Position numbers and translations under genes: made by a program. Shown here piece after piece: positions 1-10,374 of a stretch of 64,000 bases of DNA. This DNA is from Pectobacterium polonicum (lineage in GTDB: Bacteria > Pseudomonadota > Gammaproteobacteria > Enterobacterales > Enterobacteriaceae). Below the pieces are notes generated by a model. That model did not search any database, was not told the origin of the DNA, and saw only the letters and a list, made by a program, of their open reading frames with translations. Within the stretch, counting starts at the first letter, position 1. Each line of letters starts with the position of its first letter. Location of the stretch: positions 62,001-126,000 of the forward strand of contig NZ_RJTN01000007.1 in NCBI RefSeq assembly GCF_005497185.1. The letters are read 5' to 3'.

Positions 1-428
1 CACTGGCGCAAGGGACATCGGCAAAACAGGACACCACACAAGGCGAGCCCCCAGCCGTCCCTTACTTGCTGTATGTCGCTCACGACACCAATATCGCGTA
101 TCTGCGTACACTGTTGCAGTTTCACTGGCAGCTACCCGGCGATACCGCCGATAACATTCCGCCCGCGGGCAGTCTGGTATTCGAACGCTGGCACGATATC
201 ACGACGCAGCAGCGTTTTTTGCGTATCTATTTCCAGACGCAGTCGTTGGATCAGATTCGTTCACTGACGCCGCTAGGCGAGCAACAGCCATTACTGAAAG
301 AAGAGTTTACGTCTCAGGGCTGCCAGCAGACAGAACAAGGCACGCTATGTCCTTTTGATACCACGCTGGAATCAATGCGAGAAAGTATCGATAGCAGCGC
401 GCTAGCGCCAGTGCATTACGCGCTGTAG
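1..428 (+). CDS. Histidine-type acid phosphatase, 3' end only
   Basis: C-terminal part of a periplasmic histidine acid phosphatase (AppA/Agp family), which removes phosphate from phosphomonoesters such as phytate or sugar phosphates. The reading frame is open from base 3 to the TAG at 426-428, so the N-terminal half with the RHGxRxP motif lies outside the window. The visible part has the second catalytic motif HDTN (bases 87-98), which supplies the proton-donor aspartate, followed by the family pattern PPAGSLVFERW and two late cysteines (GCQQ, LCPF) that probably form a disulfide. HDTN and the spacing look closer to AppA-type phytases than to Agp (HDSN), but the choice is not firm from this fragment. 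Confidence 0.85.
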   Translation, partial: LAQGTSAKQDTTQGEPPAVPYLLYVAHDTNIAYLRTLLQFHWQLPGDTADNIPPAGSLVFERWHDITTQQRFLRIYFQTQSLDQIRSLTPLGEQQPLLKEEFTSQGCQQTEQGTLCPFDTTLESMRESIDSSALAPVHYAL

Positions 429-512
429 CACGCTATATCGCAGGGAACCACAACGCCTTGTCGGGTTGATAAATCTGGCAAGGCTTTCGCCAGAGAAGGT
501 AAATTGCAGACG

Positions 513-544
513 AAAAAAAAGCACATCTTTCGATGTGCTTTTTC
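513..544. terminator. Bidirectional rho-independent terminator
   Basis: Stem agcacatc/gatgtgct (520-527 with 532-539) with loop tttc, flanked by an A-tract on the left and a T-tract on the right. It can end the leftward tRNA operon and the rightward phosphatase gene. Confidence 0.85.
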
Positions 545-551
545 TTATAAT

Positions 552-628
552 TGGTCGGCGAGAGAGGATTCGAACCTCCGACCCACTGGTCCCAAACCAG
601 TTGCGCTACCAAGCTGCGCTACTCGCCG
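552..628 (-). tRNA. proM: tRNA-Pro (anticodon TGG)
   Basis: A 77-nt tRNA on the minus strand with encoded CCA end (tgg at 552-554 on plus). The anticodon loop reads TTTGGGA, giving TGG. Fourth and last gene of the argX-hisR-leuT-proM order known from E. coli. Confidence 0.95.
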
Positions 629-670
629 AATTTACTGCTTTTTTGAACATCACTGATGTTCTCGTTTGTG

Positions 671-757
671 TGGTGCGAAGAGAGGGACTTGAACCCTCAC
701 GTCCGTAAGAACACTAACACCTGAAGCTAGCGCGTCTACCAATTCCGCCACCTTCGC
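671..757 (-). tRNA. leuT: tRNA-Leu (anticodon CAG)
   Basis: An 87-nt class II tRNA with long variable arm and encoded CCA; acceptor GCGAAGG at 751-757 (minus). The anticodon loop gives CAG. Third gene of the tRNA operon. Confidence 0.95.
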
Positions 758-809
758 ATAACTCACAAACTATTTTATTAACGAAAAATCGCTAATTTAC
801 TGCTAAATC

Positions 810-886
810 TGGGGTGGCTAATGGGACTCGAACCCACGACAACTGGAATCACAATCCAGGGCTCTACCAACTGAGCTATAGCCACC
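810..886 (-). tRNA. hisR: tRNA-His (anticodon GTG)
   Basis: A 77-nt tRNA with encoded CCA and the extra 5' G typical of tRNA-His (acceptor GGTGGCT). The anticodon is GTG. Second gene of the operon. Confidence 0.95.
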
Positions 887-1002
887 ATCACCACACGTTA
901 CATCTTATTACGTGGTACTTCCTTTTTACGGGATACTTTCTTTACGAAGAAAAGTGTACCACCGCAGCTCTTGCACACAACATACTCGTTTACACAATAT
1001 AA

Positions 1003-1079
<77 letters not shown>

Positions 1080-1100
1080 TTAGCGCCGTTGCGGGACGGG

Positions 1101-1129
1101 ATATTACGGACTTAGCGACTGGCTGTCTA
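1101..1129 (-). promoter_or_regulatory. Promoter of the argX-hisR-leuT-proM operon
   Basis: On the minus strand TAGACA (-35, 1124-1129) and TAATAT (-10, 1101-1106) are separated by 17 bases. The -10 is followed by a GC-rich discriminator (cccgtcccg), the usual sign of a stringently controlled stable-RNA promoter. argX starts about 22 bases downstream. Confidence 0.75.
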
Positions 1130-1218
1130 GTGCTTTTTTATCGAAATGATGCGTTTGCTTATGCTTTGTTCATTTCAAGCTAAATAACATACAAATCCGT
1201 CCTTCCCGCCCCCAACTA

Positions 1219-2610
1219 CTACGATTTACCCCCTGCCAGCGACGTTTTTTTGCCCAGTCCCAGTGCAAAATAACACAGGCTTACCACGGCTAGAAAGGCG
1301 ATACCGACCAATAAAGACATCCGCGTATCGATATTTATATACATTCCCACCAACACACACAGCAAAAATGCCATCGTCAGGTAGTTTACCCACGGGAACA
1401 GTATCGATTTAAACGGATGTGCGGCCAGCGCAGCACGATGCTGATCGCGAAAACGCAGTTGGCTGATCAACACCACAAACCACGGCACCATGCCCGGCAG
1501 CACGCTGGCGCTATACACATAAACAAAGACTTTTTCCGGGTTAGGGATGACGTAATTCAAGAGCGACCCAGCCACCAGGCAAAGAATAGAAACCATGACG
1601 CCTGCCGCCGGTACACCACTGGCCGTCACTTTACCTAGCCAGGCGGGAAGCTGCCGGTTATTAGCCAGCGAATACAACATGCGACCACAGCTATACATGC
1701 CGCTGTTACAGCCGGACAACGCGGCCGTCAGCACCACAAAGTTGATGATACCCGCCGCCGCAGTGATACCGATTTTGGCAAACGTCAATACGAACGGGCT
1801 GCCAGACGTACCGATTTCATTCCAGGGGAAAATTGTGACGATAACGAAGATCGCGCCCACATAGAAAATCAGGATGCGCCACAGAATGTTATTGATCGCA
1901 CGCTTCAGCGTCACCTGCGGATTTTTCGCTTCGCCAGCGGTAATGCCCACCAGCTCAACCCCCTGATAGGATGCCACCACCAGACAGAGGGCAAACAGCA
2001 GTCCTTTCCAGCCTCCGGCCAGGAAACCACCGTGCTCAGTCAGGTTACTGAATCCCGTCGCCTGACCGTGGTTACCAAAGCCAAAGAAAATAATACCGAC
2101 ACCGACCACGATCATTACAACAATGGTGGTGATTTTAATCATCGCAAACCAGAACTCGATTTCGCCATACAGCCTTACTGCCGCAAGGTTTGCGCCTGCA
2201 ACCAGCGCAACTGCGGCAATAGCCGGTATCCACTGCGGTAAATCGGGGAACCAATACTGAACATACACGCCAATGGCGGTAATTTCCGAAATTCCGACCG
2301 CCATCCACATAAACCAATAGCCCCACGCGGTGAGGTAACCGAAAAAGGGATGCATGTATTTATGCGCGTAGACGGCAAACGATCCCGCAACTGGCTCCAG
2401 ATAAAGCATCTCGCCCATTGAGCGCATGATGAAGAACACGAAAATCCCGGCAACAATATAGGCCAGCAATACTGATGGCCCCGCCCACTTCAGCGCGCTG
2501 GCCGCGCCCATAAATAGCCCGACACCGATTGTGCCACCCAGCGCAATCAGCTCAATATGTCGGGCTTCCAACCCTCGATGGAGTTTTTCCTGCTTTACAT
2601 CTTCTGCCAT
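1219..2610 (-). CDS. thrP: Amino-acid permease YifK (threonine/serine transporter ThrP)
   Basis: A 463-residue inner-membrane transporter of the APC amino-acid permease family. The N-terminus carries the family signature [16 protein letters not shown] (residues 18-33) in TM1, about 12 hydrophobic segments follow, and the conserved motif [18 protein letters not shown] lies between middle TMs. In E. coli yifK (renamed thrP for threonine/serine uptake) sits between the ECA operon and the argX tRNA operon, exactly as here, so both similarity and synteny support the name. It is read in the same direction as wecG but is separated from it by 317 bases, so it probably has its own promoter. The substrate is carried over from E. 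coli, not shown by the sequence. Confidence 0.9.
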   Translation of the reverse strand: MAEDVKQEKLHRGLEARHIELIALGGTIGVGLFMGAASALKWAGPSVLLAYIVAGIFVFFIMRSMGEMLYLEPVAGSFAVYAHKYMHPFFGYLTAWGYWFMWMAVGISEITAIGVYVQYWFPDLPQWIPAIAAVALVAGANLAAVRLYGEIEFWFAMIKITTIVVMIVVGVGIIFFGFGNHGQATGFSNLTEHGGFLAGGWKGLLFALCLVVASYQGVELVGITAGEAKNPQVTLKRAINNILWRILIFYVGAIFVIVTIFPWNEIGTSGSPFVLTFAKIGITAAAGIINFVVLTAALSGCNSGMYSCGRMLYSLANNRQLPAWLGKVTASGVPAAGVMVSILCLVAGSLLNYVIPNPEKVFVYVYSASVLPGMVPWFVVLISQLRFRDQHRAALAAHPFKSILFPWVNYLTMAFLLCVLVGMYINIDTRMSLLVGIAFLAVVSLCYFALGLGKKTSLAGGKS

Positions 2611-2895
2611 ATATCCTCTGTCTTTATGTTGTGTTTATCCCGGCTATTGCCAGTTATTGTTCTTATTTCAGAAATGCGATCTATCTATTAGAAAAAATGT
2701 TCCTCGCCTCAAATTGGCGGCCATGAAAATACCGTAATGTGGGCGTGAATAACACATCAGGGACGACGAATACGTCAAAGATAGAATTCTGTCTTTCTGA
2801 TTGTTTGGCAAACAGACAATTGAAGTCGAATAGGGATGAAAGATCAGGGTTATCTACTGTAGAAAACGGCGGCGAGGGAAGGTAATGTGAGACAG
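2611..2895. other. Intergenic region wecG-yifK, no gene
   Basis: AT-rich stretch between the end of wecG and the start of yifK; no plausible coding sequence on either strand. It should hold the yifK promoter, but no confident -35/-10 pair was picked out. Confidence 0.5.
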
Positions 2896-2918
2896 ATTGG
2901 CGCGTTTACCGCGCCAAT
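2896..2918 (-). terminator. Hairpin at the end of the ECA operon
   Basis: Perfect 9-bp stem attggcgcg/cgcgccaat with a 5-nt loop, starting 10 bases past the wecG stop. No T-tract follows on the minus strand, so it may act as an mRNA 3'-end or partial terminator rather than a classical one. Confidence 0.55.
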
Positions 2919-2927
2919 TCAGCCCAC

Positions 2928-3677
2928 CTATAGGCGACCGCTATAGTGGTAGGCAACGTATTTCAACAGCCTAAACTGCCGAAAAATACGGCTCGGCTGG
3001 GACAACAAGCGATAGAGCCATTCCAGCCCTAGGTTTTGCCACACGAGCGGGGCGCGTTTCACATGCCCGGTAAAGACATCGTATGTTCCACCGACGCCCA
3101 TATACAGCGCATCAGGATAGTGGTGGCGACAATCGCGCATCAGCATTTCCTGTCGTGGCGATCCCATCGCGACGGTGACAATTTGTGCGCCGCTGGCACG
3201 AATACGTTCGAACAGCGCATCACGCTGCTCCGGCGCAAAATAGCCATCCTGACTGCCGACAATATTGACGTTCCACTGCGCCCGCAGCTTCGCTTCCGTT
3301 TGTGCCAGCACATCGGGTTTGCCGCCCACCAGAAAAACCGGCGTGCCTAATTTGCCTGCCCGCTCCATTAGCGCTTCCCACAGATCAGCACCCGCAATAC
3401 GTGTGACGTCAGCCTCTGGATATTTGCGTCGAATGGAACGTACAATGCTGATGCCGTCCGCATATTTATACTCTGCACGATCGAGCAACGTACGCAGCGC
3501 CACATCTTTTTCCGCCGTTAGCACTTTCTCAGCGTTAATCGCCACGAGCGTGCCCGTTTCAACCCGCTCGCCCGCAAACAGGTAATCAACAAACTGCGCC
3601 CTATTACGAAAACCGTGAATGGGCAAACCACGAATGGTATACAGAGGAATGGTCTCTGTGGTTTTTAACGCTGTCAT
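2928..3677 (-). CDS. wecG: UDP-ManNAcA transferase WecG (lipid II synthesis)
   Basis: Transfers N-acetyl-mannosaminuronic acid from UDP-ManNAcA to GlcNAc-PP-undecaprenol (lipid I), giving ECA lipid II at the inner face of the inner membrane. The 249-residue product belongs to the WecG/TagA/CpsF glycosyltransferase family; diagnostic pieces are [33 protein letters not shown] and [12 protein letters not shown] longer upstream reading frame exists, but ATG at 3677 is preferred: it overlaps the wzyE stop as ATGA, has GGAG upstream and gives the usual length (246 in E. coli). It is the last gene of the ECA operon. Confidence 0.93.
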   Translation of the reverse strand: MTALKTTETIPLYTIRGLPIHGFRNRAQFVDYLFAGERVETGTLVAINAEKVLTAEKDVALRTLLDRAEYKYADGISIVRSIRRKYPEADVTRIAGADLWEALMERAGKLGTPVFLVGGKPDVLAQTEAKLRAQWNVNIVGSQDGYFAPEQRDALFERIRASGAQIVTVAMGSPRQEMLMRDCRHHYPDALYMGVGGTYDVFTGHVKRAPLVWQNLGLEWLYRLLSQPSRIFRQFRLLKYVAYHYSGRL

Positions 3678-5065
3678 ACCTGCTCCTTTATCACAGTATC
3701 CTGTACGGCGCTGGGTGTCGGCGCGATCGGTGTGGTACGCACGCGCATCAGACGCTGCCGGATGAGTCCGGCGCTTTCCAACAGCCAGTAAAGCAACTTC
3801 GCCACGAGCAGGCACAGGCCAAAGATCAGACAGAAAAATACCACGCGTGAAACGAAGGCGTCGACACCTTCACGCGCCAGAACGATGATATTGAATACTG
3901 CACCGAAGCAGAACGCCTGCAAGATAGCGGCCTTATAGCGATTGCTATCGTTCTTCCCTAGCTCGTACACCCAATCAAACCACTTGATAACCAGCCCCAC
4001 TGCGATCGCCCCCAACGGGATAAACAGCACGCCGCCCATTACCACCAGCGAGCCCAACAGCGTGGGGGATATCGCTAGCCCTGAATGGTTATTCAATACT
4101 TCCCAAGTGAAATAGTTTGCACTGTTTAACACCAGATTCGGCCGATCGGGCCATAGCCAGGAGGGAATAAAGACGTAGAAATCACGGGCAATCGGTGCCA
4201 GCCCCTGAAATTCAATCTTGTCATAGTTCTGCCACAACAGCGCCAGATTTTCCCAGGGCGAGAAGGTATCGCGGGTTAAATAGAGGAAGGTATAAAAGGC
4301 GTAATCGCCACTGACATCCAGCCCATAGCGCTTCAGCGCCAGCCAGAACATCCCGATAACCCCAAACACGCCAGCCGCGACTAACATCCAGAGTGTAATC
4401 CAGCCGCGCACGATACCAATGAACAAAAACAGAGCGAAGGCAATGATCAGATTCGCACGCGTACCGCCGACAATCACATACGTCAGCATCCCAAAAGCGA
4501 CTGTTCCAATGAGGAACAGTAGCCACGCCCGCTGCGTCTGACGCAGGAAATACACCACCAGCATTGCGGGAATGAAGAAGTAGAAAAAGCGTTTCAACGC
4601 CACGCCAGACACATCGCTGGAGAATATCTGGCTATAAGAACGCAGTTTAAATAGCAAGAAGCCATTGTTGAGGAAGAAAATACCGACGGTCGCTACCGCA
4701 ATCAACGCCAGCAGCAGCCAGGTCAGATTGGCTTCAACTCGGTTCACCGTCAGGAGTGGCGCACGCGGCACAGCGATTTTCTGGCGCAGCCGCGTCTTAT
4801 AGCTGACGTAATAGATGGCATAAAATGCCGTCGCGGACAGCATCGCCTGAAGCAGGTACTGCACGGGGACGACGTCAACGCCAAACCGGAACACCAGCAC
4901 GCAGGTAAACGGAAAACCAAAATAGAACGTCAATAAATAGAGCAGGGAAAACAGTACGTTAAAATTAAAACGTACCCGGCGAAACTCCATCCAGGTCAGG
5001 CTCAGGATAAAGATGACGGAAATCAGGTAGACGACAAACAGCCCGCCAAATTGTCCCAGCGTCAT
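3674..5065 (-). CDS. wzyE: ECA polymerase WzyE
   Basis: Polytopic inner-membrane protein of 463 residues (about 450 in E. coli) that polymerises the ECA trisaccharide repeat on the periplasmic side. The sequence is almost entirely hydrophobic segments, with a large periplasmic loop around residues 235-315 ([30 protein letters not shown]) as in other WzyE proteins. Its start overlaps the wecF stop by 4 bases and its stop overlaps the wecG start, so translation is probably coupled along wzxE-wecF-wzyE-wecG. Confidence 0.92.
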   Translation of the reverse strand: MTLGQFGGLFVVYLISVIFILSLTWMEFRRVRFNFNVLFSLLYLLTFYFGFPFTCVLVFRFGVDVVPVQYLLQAMLSATAFYAIYYVSYKTRLRQKIAVPRAPLLTVNRVEANLTWLLLALIAVATVGIFFLNNGFLLFKLRSYSQIFSSDVSGVALKRFFYFFIPAMLVVYFLRQTQRAWLLFLIGTVAFGMLTYVIVGGTRANLIIAFALFLFIGIVRGWITLWMLVAAGVFGVIGMFWLALKRYGLDVSGDYAFYTFLYLTRDTFSPWENLALLWQNYDKIEFQGLAPIARDFYVFIPSWLWPDRPNLVLNSANYFTWEVLNNHSGLAISPTLLGSLVVMGGVLFIPLGAIAVGLVIKWFDWVYELGKNDSNRYKAAILQAFCFGAVFNIIVLAREGVDAFVSRVVFFCLIFGLCLLVAKLLYWLLESAGLIRQRLMRVRTTPIAPTPSAVQDTVIKEQV

Positions 5066-6147
5066 GTCGGTTCTCCCGCAGCCAACGCCAGCGCATCCCG
5101 CCAGCCTTGCAGATAATTGGGATTGAAGAACGCAATCTGGTGCTTATCGACCGATGCCAGTTGGCGCTGCGCCTCGCGCACCAACGCTTCATCCATCTGG
5201 TCACCGTAAAACAGTACGGGTAGACCTTGTTCCGTCAGATCCTGCCAGAACGGGTTTTGCCGACTGATCACGAACGGCACACCAAACTGAATCAGCAGGC
5301 ATAGCGTCCCAATCCCCTGCTGGCGATCGAAAATAAAATAGCCCACATCACAGGTGCGTAGCATGTTGAGGTAATCATCAAACGCCAGTTGCTCTTTCAG
5401 CAGTTGGAAATTTTTCACACCGAACAGCGCCAAACCGTCCTTTTCCACCTGTGCGATGTAAGACGCGTTGTTCGCAGGGTAGCCCATTGGCACAATCACC
5501 CGCACATTGCTCCCGAACTGTTTGTGAATCGCCTGCAACGCTTCCTGATGACGATTGGTGCGATCGCCAGAATTACCGACCAAAATCGTCATCGGCCCTG
5601 CCAGTGGTTTATCCACCTGCATGCCCGTTAGCGCCGGATTCATTCGCGTTGGGAAGTACAGCAACGACGTCGGCACCCGCGGTGAACGTTGCTGATACCA
5701 CGCCAGATCGCCACGCGTGGCAAACACATGTCCAACACGCTTTTGCGCCATACGTCGCAGCAGATAAAACAGGCGGTACTTCAGGCTGCTCGCCTCTTCA
5801 TACAAATCTGCGCCCCAAACGTGCCAGTAAGCCTGCTCAGGTTTGATTTTCCCGCTCAGCAGCGCCAGCCACAGCGTGGGATTAAACTGCCCATGCAGGA
5901 AAAAACGCGTCTTACGGTTCGCTTTGGCTCTGGCGATAACCGCTTCAGCTAGCGTCTTTTTATTCACACAGGTTTCAATACGCAGCGCGGGGAAATCGGC
6001 CGATGAAATGCCGTCGTGAGAAGCCACGATAAAGTGCCGAATCTGCTGTTCGGGGAGTTCCGTCGCCAGTACGTCGTTAAAAAAACGTAAAACGGTCTGG
6101 TTATGATGCGGGATGTCAGATCCCAATACATGAATCAGTGTCGTCAT
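5062..6147 (-). CDS. wecF: TDP-Fuc4NAc:lipid II transferase WecF
   Basis: Adds 4-acetamido-4,6-dideoxygalactose (Fuc4NAc) from its TDP donor to lipid II, completing the ECA repeat unit (lipid III). The 361-residue protein (359 in E. coli) has the family N-terminus [19 protein letters not shown], the donor-domain motif [13 protein letters not shown] and the C-terminal stretch [13 protein letters not shown]. It overlaps wzxE upstream and wzyE downstream by 4 bases each (ATGA), evidence of translational coupling. Cytoplasmic and peripheral to the membrane by family knowledge. Confidence 0.93.
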   Translation of the reverse strand: MTTLIHVLGSDIPHHNQTVLRFFNDVLATELPEQQIRHFIVASHDGISSADFPALRIETCVNKKTLAEAVIARAKANRKTRFFLHGQFNPTLWLALLSGKIKPEQAYWHVWGADLYEEASSLKYRLFYLLRRMAQKRVGHVFATRGDLAWYQQRSPRVPTSLLYFPTRMNPALTGMQVDKPLAGPMTILVGNSGDRTNRHQEALQAIHKQFGSNVRVIVPMGYPANNASYIAQVEKDGLALFGVKNFQLLKEQLAFDDYLNMLRTCDVGYFIFDRQQGIGTLCLLIQFGVPFVISRQNPFWQDLTEQGLPVLFYGDQMDEALVREAQRQLASVDKHQIAFFNPNYLQGWRDALALAAGEPT

Positions 6148-7394
6148 GCTCGCCTACGGTAAATAATGAATACGCAACAACAAAGCAAAAAATAGACCAG
6201 ATAAGTTGCCATATAAGCCTGCGCTGCGCCTTGTGCGCCATAAAGCGGAATCAACCAGTGAGAAAAACCGGTTAACAGGAGAAACTGGCTGACTTCCGTG
6301 AGCAGATAAAAGCGCAGCGCCGCTTTCGCAATGACCAGATAGCCAAAGACGTAAGCGCCCACTTTCATTACATCGCCTACCAATTGCCAAACGAAGAGAT
6401 CTCGCATTGCCGTGAACTGGCTGGAGAACAGCAGCCAGATGGCAACATCGCGCAGCAGCCACACACAAAAGCTGACACCCGCCACGACGGGCAGTACAAA
6501 CTTCAGCGAGCGTACAATTTCCTGCGCCAGCGCAGCCTTGTCCGTCAGGCGCGAGAGCGTTGGCAACAGATAAACGGTAAAGGAAGCGGTAATAAATTGT
6601 AGGTAAGCATCGGAAATACTGCTGACACCCTGCCAAATACCCACGTCATCCCAGCTGTAATGCGCCGCCAGCAGGTTACGCATCATGATGTACGCAACGG
6701 GCAGCGTCACCGCCGTCATCAACGCCATCAGCGTGAACTTGCCCAACTGACCCGCGATGGCACGATCCCACGCCGGTTTTAGCGACGCCAGCGACAGCGG
6801 TGTACGCCGCAATAGCATGATGCCCGCGGGAATCACCAGCAGCGCAGGCACCAGCGCCAGCCCTGCCAGAGCGCCGACGTAGCCACCCAGTTGCAGACAG
6901 AGCCAAAAGGCCGCCAGCCCAATCAGGCTACCGCCGATAACGGCCAGCGCGTTGCCTATCGCATCCCGATAGCCTTTGAGGATCGCCAGACATAGGTTGG
7001 CGTAGGCGATACCCATTTGGATAAACGCCAGCGCGCGCACCACGTCGCGATAGTCGTCATGCCCAAATAGCAGATTAGCGATAGGCGTTGCGGCCGCCAA
7101 AAAGAGAATCGCCAGCAGCGTGGAGAAGCCCAGCACCAGCGTGACAGACGTACCGAGCAGCGGCCTCAGTCGTTCCGGCTGTTGCTGGTACTCCGCCACG
7201 TATTTGGTGACGCCGTTGAAGATCCCGGCACCGGCTAGTACGCCCAACACCGTAATTAACTGGCGGAAATTCCCTGCCATCCCTACACCGCTGGGGCCAA
7301 ACGTAACCGCCAGCAGTTTGACGACAACCAGCCCCGCGCCGATTTTTATCAGCGTGGAGCCTGCCGTCCATATCGATGCTTTCGCCAACGACAT
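6144..7394 (-). CDS. wzxE: ECA lipid III flippase WzxE
   Basis: A 416-residue polytopic membrane protein of the MOP/polysaccharide-translocase family that moves undecaprenyl-PP-linked ECA units (lipid III) across the inner membrane. The N-terminus [19 protein letters not shown] and the pairs of hydrophobic helices running to the end match WzxE in length and order. It begins one base after the wecE stop and ends in a 4-base overlap with wecF. Confidence 0.93.
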   Translation of the reverse strand: MSLAKASIWTAGSTLIKIGAGLVVVKLLAVTFGPSGVGMAGNFRQLITVLGVLAGAGIFNGVTKYVAEYQQQPERLRPLLGTSVTLVLGFSTLLAILFLAAATPIANLLFGHDDYRDVVRALAFIQMGIAYANLCLAILKGYRDAIGNALAVIGGSLIGLAAFWLCLQLGGYVGALAGLALVPALLVIPAGIMLLRRTPLSLASLKPAWDRAIAGQLGKFTLMALMTAVTLPVAYIMMRNLLAAHYSWDDVGIWQGVSSISDAYLQFITASFTVYLLPTLSRLTDKAALAQEIVRSLKFVLPVVAGVSFCVWLLRDVAIWLLFSSQFTAMRDLFVWQLVGDVMKVGAYVFGYLVIAKAALRFYLLTEVSQFLLLTGFSHWLIPLYGAQGAAQAYMATYLVYFLLCCCVFIIYRRRA

Positions 7395-7395
7395 A

Positions 7396-8526
7396 TCAGG
7401 AAAAGAAGCTCAGAATGGTATTGATAACGGTCCGCTGATTGACGTCCGACAGGTTGTAAAACAGCGGTAAACGCACCAGCCGTTCGCTTTCCTGCGTGGT
7501 GTAGCGATCGTCACCGAAGAAACGACCAAAGTTCAGACCCGCCGGGCAGCTATGTAGCGGGATATAATGAAAGACCGTCATGATCTCGGCTTCTTTCATG
7601 TAATTGATAAACGCACTGCGGTCGTCCTGATCGCGCAGTTTGATATAAAACATGTGCGCGTTATGAATCCCATTGGCAGGTACGGTCGGCAGGGTAAGTC
7701 GCCCGGCATCAGCCAACGATTTAAAGGCGGCGTAGTAGTTCTGCCACAGTTTCAGACGGCGTTCGTTAATCGGCCGCGCCGCTTCCAGCTGCGCCCAAAG
7801 GTAGGCAGCCTGGATATCTGCCATTAGATAACTTGAGCCAATGTCACGCCAGGTGTATTTGTCCACCTGTCCACGGAAGAACTGGCTACGATTGGTGCCT
7901 TTTTCACGAACGATTTCCGCCCGTTCCACCAGTCTGGCGTCATTAATCAGCGTGGCTCCGCCCTCACCGCCCGAGGTGTAGTTCTTGGTTTCGTGAAAGC
8001 TGAAACAGCCGATATGGCCGATGGAGCCAAGAACGCGGCCTTTGTAGCTGGACATCACGCCCTGCGCGGCATCTTCCACAACATATAAATCGTATTTTTT
8101 CGCCAGTGCCATAATCGCGTCCATCTCGCAGGCTACGCCCGCGTAGTGAACCGGCACGATAATGCGCGTTTTTTCCGTAATTGCCGCTTCGATCTTCGTT
8201 TCGTCAATGTTCATGGTATCCGGGCGGATATCGACAAACACGATCTTTGCCCCGCGCAGCACAAAGGCGTTGGCGGTAGAAACAAAGGTATAGCTCGGCA
8301 TGATCACTTCATCACCGGGCTTAACGTCGAGCAGTATCGCAGCCATTTCCAGCGACGCGGTGCAGGAAGGCGTGAGCAGGACTTTTTTGCTGCCGGAATA
8401 ATGTTCCAGCCACTGCTGACAACGGCGGGTAAACCCGCCATCACCGCACAATTTGCCGCTGCTCATAGCAGCCTGCATATAATCCAGTTCCGTACCGACA
8501 ACCGGTGGCGCATTAAATGGAATCAT
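7396..8526 (-). CDS. wecE: TDP-4-oxo-6-deoxyglucose aminotransferase WecE
   Basis: PLP-dependent sugar aminotransferase (DegT/DnrJ/EryC1 family) that makes TDP-4-amino-4,6-dideoxygalactose for Fuc4NAc synthesis. The product is 376 residues. The PLP-binding lysine is K181 in the motif SFHETKNYTSGGEGG, and EDAAQG at 151-156 gives the cofactor-binding aspartate. ATG at 8526 (MIPFNAPP) is chosen over an in-frame upstream start because it gives the family N-terminus and lies 4 bases after the wecD stop. Confidence 0.93.
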   Translation of the reverse strand: MIPFNAPPVVGTELDYMQAAMSSGKLCGDGGFTRRCQQWLEHYSGSKKVLLTPSCTASLEMAAILLDVKPGDEVIMPSYTFVSTANAFVLRGAKIVFVDIRPDTMNIDETKIEAAITEKTRIIVPVHYAGVACEMDAIMALAKKYDLYVVEDAAQGVMSSYKGRVLGSIGHIGCFSFHETKNYTSGGEGGATLINDARLVERAEIVREKGTNRSQFFRGQVDKYTWRDIGSSYLMADIQAAYLWAQLEAARPINERRLKLWQNYYAAFKSLADAGRLTLPTVPANGIHNAHMFYIKLRDQDDRSAFINYMKEAEIMTVFHYIPLHSCPAGLNFGRFFGDDRYTTQESERLVRLPLFYNLSDVNQRTVINTILSFFS

Positions 8527-8530
8527 GTGA

Positions 8531-9262
8531 TCACCTGTATAACCAATACGCCGTGCTCTCAATCGTAGCACCACGGCGAAGATAAAGACGAAGAGCCGCC
8601 ACGTTGCCAACCTGCGTTGCGACCCGAAGGCGTATCAGCCCTTGCTGTCGGCACCACATTTCCGCCAGCGCCATCAGCTGTGAACCAATGCCCCGTACCG
8701 TAACGTCTGGCCAAACGCCGAGTAACCCGATACGTGCATCCCTGCCATCCACTCTGCGCAGCGTAACCCACCCTTGCGGATTACCCGCTGCATCTTCCGC
8801 CAGTAAACAGCAGTGGTCGAACGTACCGAGCACGGCGTTTTCAATCCACTGCGCATAGAAACGTCCGCTATCTTCCGGCTGATACCACGGAGAACGAAAA
8901 CGGCTCAGCGCAAAAACGCGTGATGCCGCGTCCCTCAGCACAGGAATATCGTCGGGTGTGGCTTCACGCCAGCGCGGTAGCGACGTAACAGCGGTAGCAG
9001 GATGCAGCGACAGACTGAGATCGACTTCACCCTCCACCAAACGAAACCCGAGATCGGCCAGCGCATCCGCCAACGCCAGATTGTCTGCCGCGATTTTGGC
9101 CTGCGTCAGCGCAAATGCGCTAAGCGCATCACACGTCAACGCGGGCGCAGAAGGCGAAAAACTCAGCTTACCGCTGTCAAGCTGGAAGAATTCGCTCTCC
9201 CAACCCAGCGGTTCAACTGTGGCGCGAATGTCTACCTGTCCTGCTAATGTCGGATAGGTCAT
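8531..9262 (-). CDS. wecD: TDP-fucosamine acetyltransferase WecD
   Basis: GNAT-family N-acetyltransferase that acetylates TDP-4-amino-4,6-dideoxygalactose with acetyl-CoA, giving TDP-Fuc4NAc. The product is 243 residues from ATG 9262, which has AAGGGG upstream; an earlier in-frame ATG at 9295 has no such site. The acetyl-CoA loop is visible as VRGIGSQLM about two thirds of the way along, followed by LRVATQVGNVAALRLYLRRG. The C-terminal ESTAYWLYR is identical in form to E. coli WecD. It directly follows rffG; the rffH gene found at this spot in E. coli is missing. Confidence 0.9.
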   Translation of the reverse strand: MTYPTLAGQVDIRATVEPLGWESEFFQLDSGKLSFSPSAPALTCDALSAFALTQAKIAADNLALADALADLGFRLVEGEVDLSLSLHPATAVTSLPRWREATPDDIPVLRDAASRVFALSRFRSPWYQPEDSGRFYAQWIENAVLGTFDHCCLLAEDAAGNPQGWVTLRRVDGRDARIGLLGVWPDVTVRGIGSQLMALAEMWCRQQGLIRLRVATQVGNVAALRLYLRRGATIESTAYWLYR

Positions 9263-9300
9263 CGTTTCGCCCCTTTCTTTTCTGCCATATGACACGAAGC

Positions 9301-10374
9301 TTAGTCGTTCAGCCCTAAACGCTCACCGGTATAGGAACCGTCCTGCACGCTGCGCCACCATTTTTCGTTATTCAGATACCAACTGACCGTTTTCTTCATG
9401 CCTGTCTCAAACGTTTCTTCTGGACGCCAGCCCAGTTCACGTTCAATTTTCCCAGCATCGATCGCATAGCGCATATCGTGACCTGGGCGGTCTTTCACAT
9501 AGGTAATGAGATCGCGATAATGCGCCACGCCAGCAGGCTTATTCGGTGCCAGCTCTTCCAGCAGTTCGCAAATCGTCTGCACCACTTCAATGTTTTTACG
9601 TTCGTTGTGGCCACCGATGTTATACGTCTCGCCGATTTCGCCTTCCGTCACTACTTTGTACAGCGCACGAGCGTGGTCTTCCACAAACAGCCAGTCACGA
9701 ATTTGTGCGCCGTCACCGTAAACCGGTAACGGTTTGCCCGCGACCGCATTCAGGATGACCAGCGGGATCAGCTTCTCTGGAAAGTGGTAAGGGCCGTAGT
9801 TATTCGAGCAGTTGGTGATAACCGTCGGGAGCCCATAAGTGCGCAGCCAGGCGCGAACAAGGTGGTCGCTGGACGCTTTCGAGGCCGAATAAGGGCTGCT
9901 CGGCGCATAAGACGAGGTTTCGGTAAACAGATCGTCCGTCCCATGCAGGTCACCAAACACTTCATCGGTAGAAATATGGTGAAAACGGAACGCGCTTTTG
10001 TCCGCATCAGCCAGGTTCTGCCAGTAGTGACGTGCCGCTTCCAGCATGGTATAGGTGCCGACAATGTTGGTTTCGATAAACGCTGCGGGGCCGTCGATAG
10101 AGCGATCGACGTGGCTTTCTGCCGCCAGATGCATCACCAGCGCAGGCTGGTAGGTCTTGAAGACACGGTCCAATTCAGCACGATCGCAGATATCCACCTG
10201 CTCGAACGCGAAGCGTGAACTATCAGCAACGGGAGCCAGCGAAGACAGGTTGCCCGCATAAGTCAGTTTATCGACAACAACGACACTGTCCTGCGTTTCA
10301 GTCAGAATGTATCTGACCAATGCTGAACCAATAAACCCGGCACCACCGGTAATTAAAATACGTTTCAACGCCAT
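9301..10374 (-). CDS. rffG: dTDP-glucose 4,6-dehydratase RffG
   Basis: Short-chain dehydrogenase/reductase-type NAD+ enzyme converting dTDP-glucose to dTDP-4-keto-6-deoxyglucose, the precursor for Fuc4NAc. 357 residues (355 in E. coli). The NAD motif is GGAGFIG (10-16), the catalytic triad region is STDEVFGD (135-142) with Tyr162 and Lys166 in YSASK. It overlaps the end of wecC by 10 bases. Its substrate dTDP-glucose must come from a thymidylyltransferase coded elsewhere, because rffH is not in this operon. Confidence 0.95.
   Translation of the reverse strand: MALKRILITGGAGFIGSALVRYILTETQDSVVVVDKLTYAGNLSSLAPVADSSRFAFEQVDICDRAELDRVFKTYQPALVMHLAAESHVDRSIDGPAAFIETNIVGTYTMLEAARHYWQNLADADKSAFRFHHISTDEVFGDLHGTDDLFTETSSYAPSSPYSASKASSDHLVRAWLRTYGLPTVITNCSNNYGPYHFPEKLIPLVILNAVAGKPLPVYGDGAQIRDWLFVEDHARALYKVVTEGEIGETYNIGGHNERKNIEVVQTICELLEELAPNKPAGVAHYRDLITYVKDRPGHDMRYAIDAGKIERELGWRPEETFETGMKKTVSWYLNNEKWWRSVQDGSYTGERLGLND

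Noticed and set aside
1130-1218. Terminator of yifK
   Set aside because: A gaaatga/tcatttc pairing exists but with a 20-base loop and no T-tract on the minus strand.
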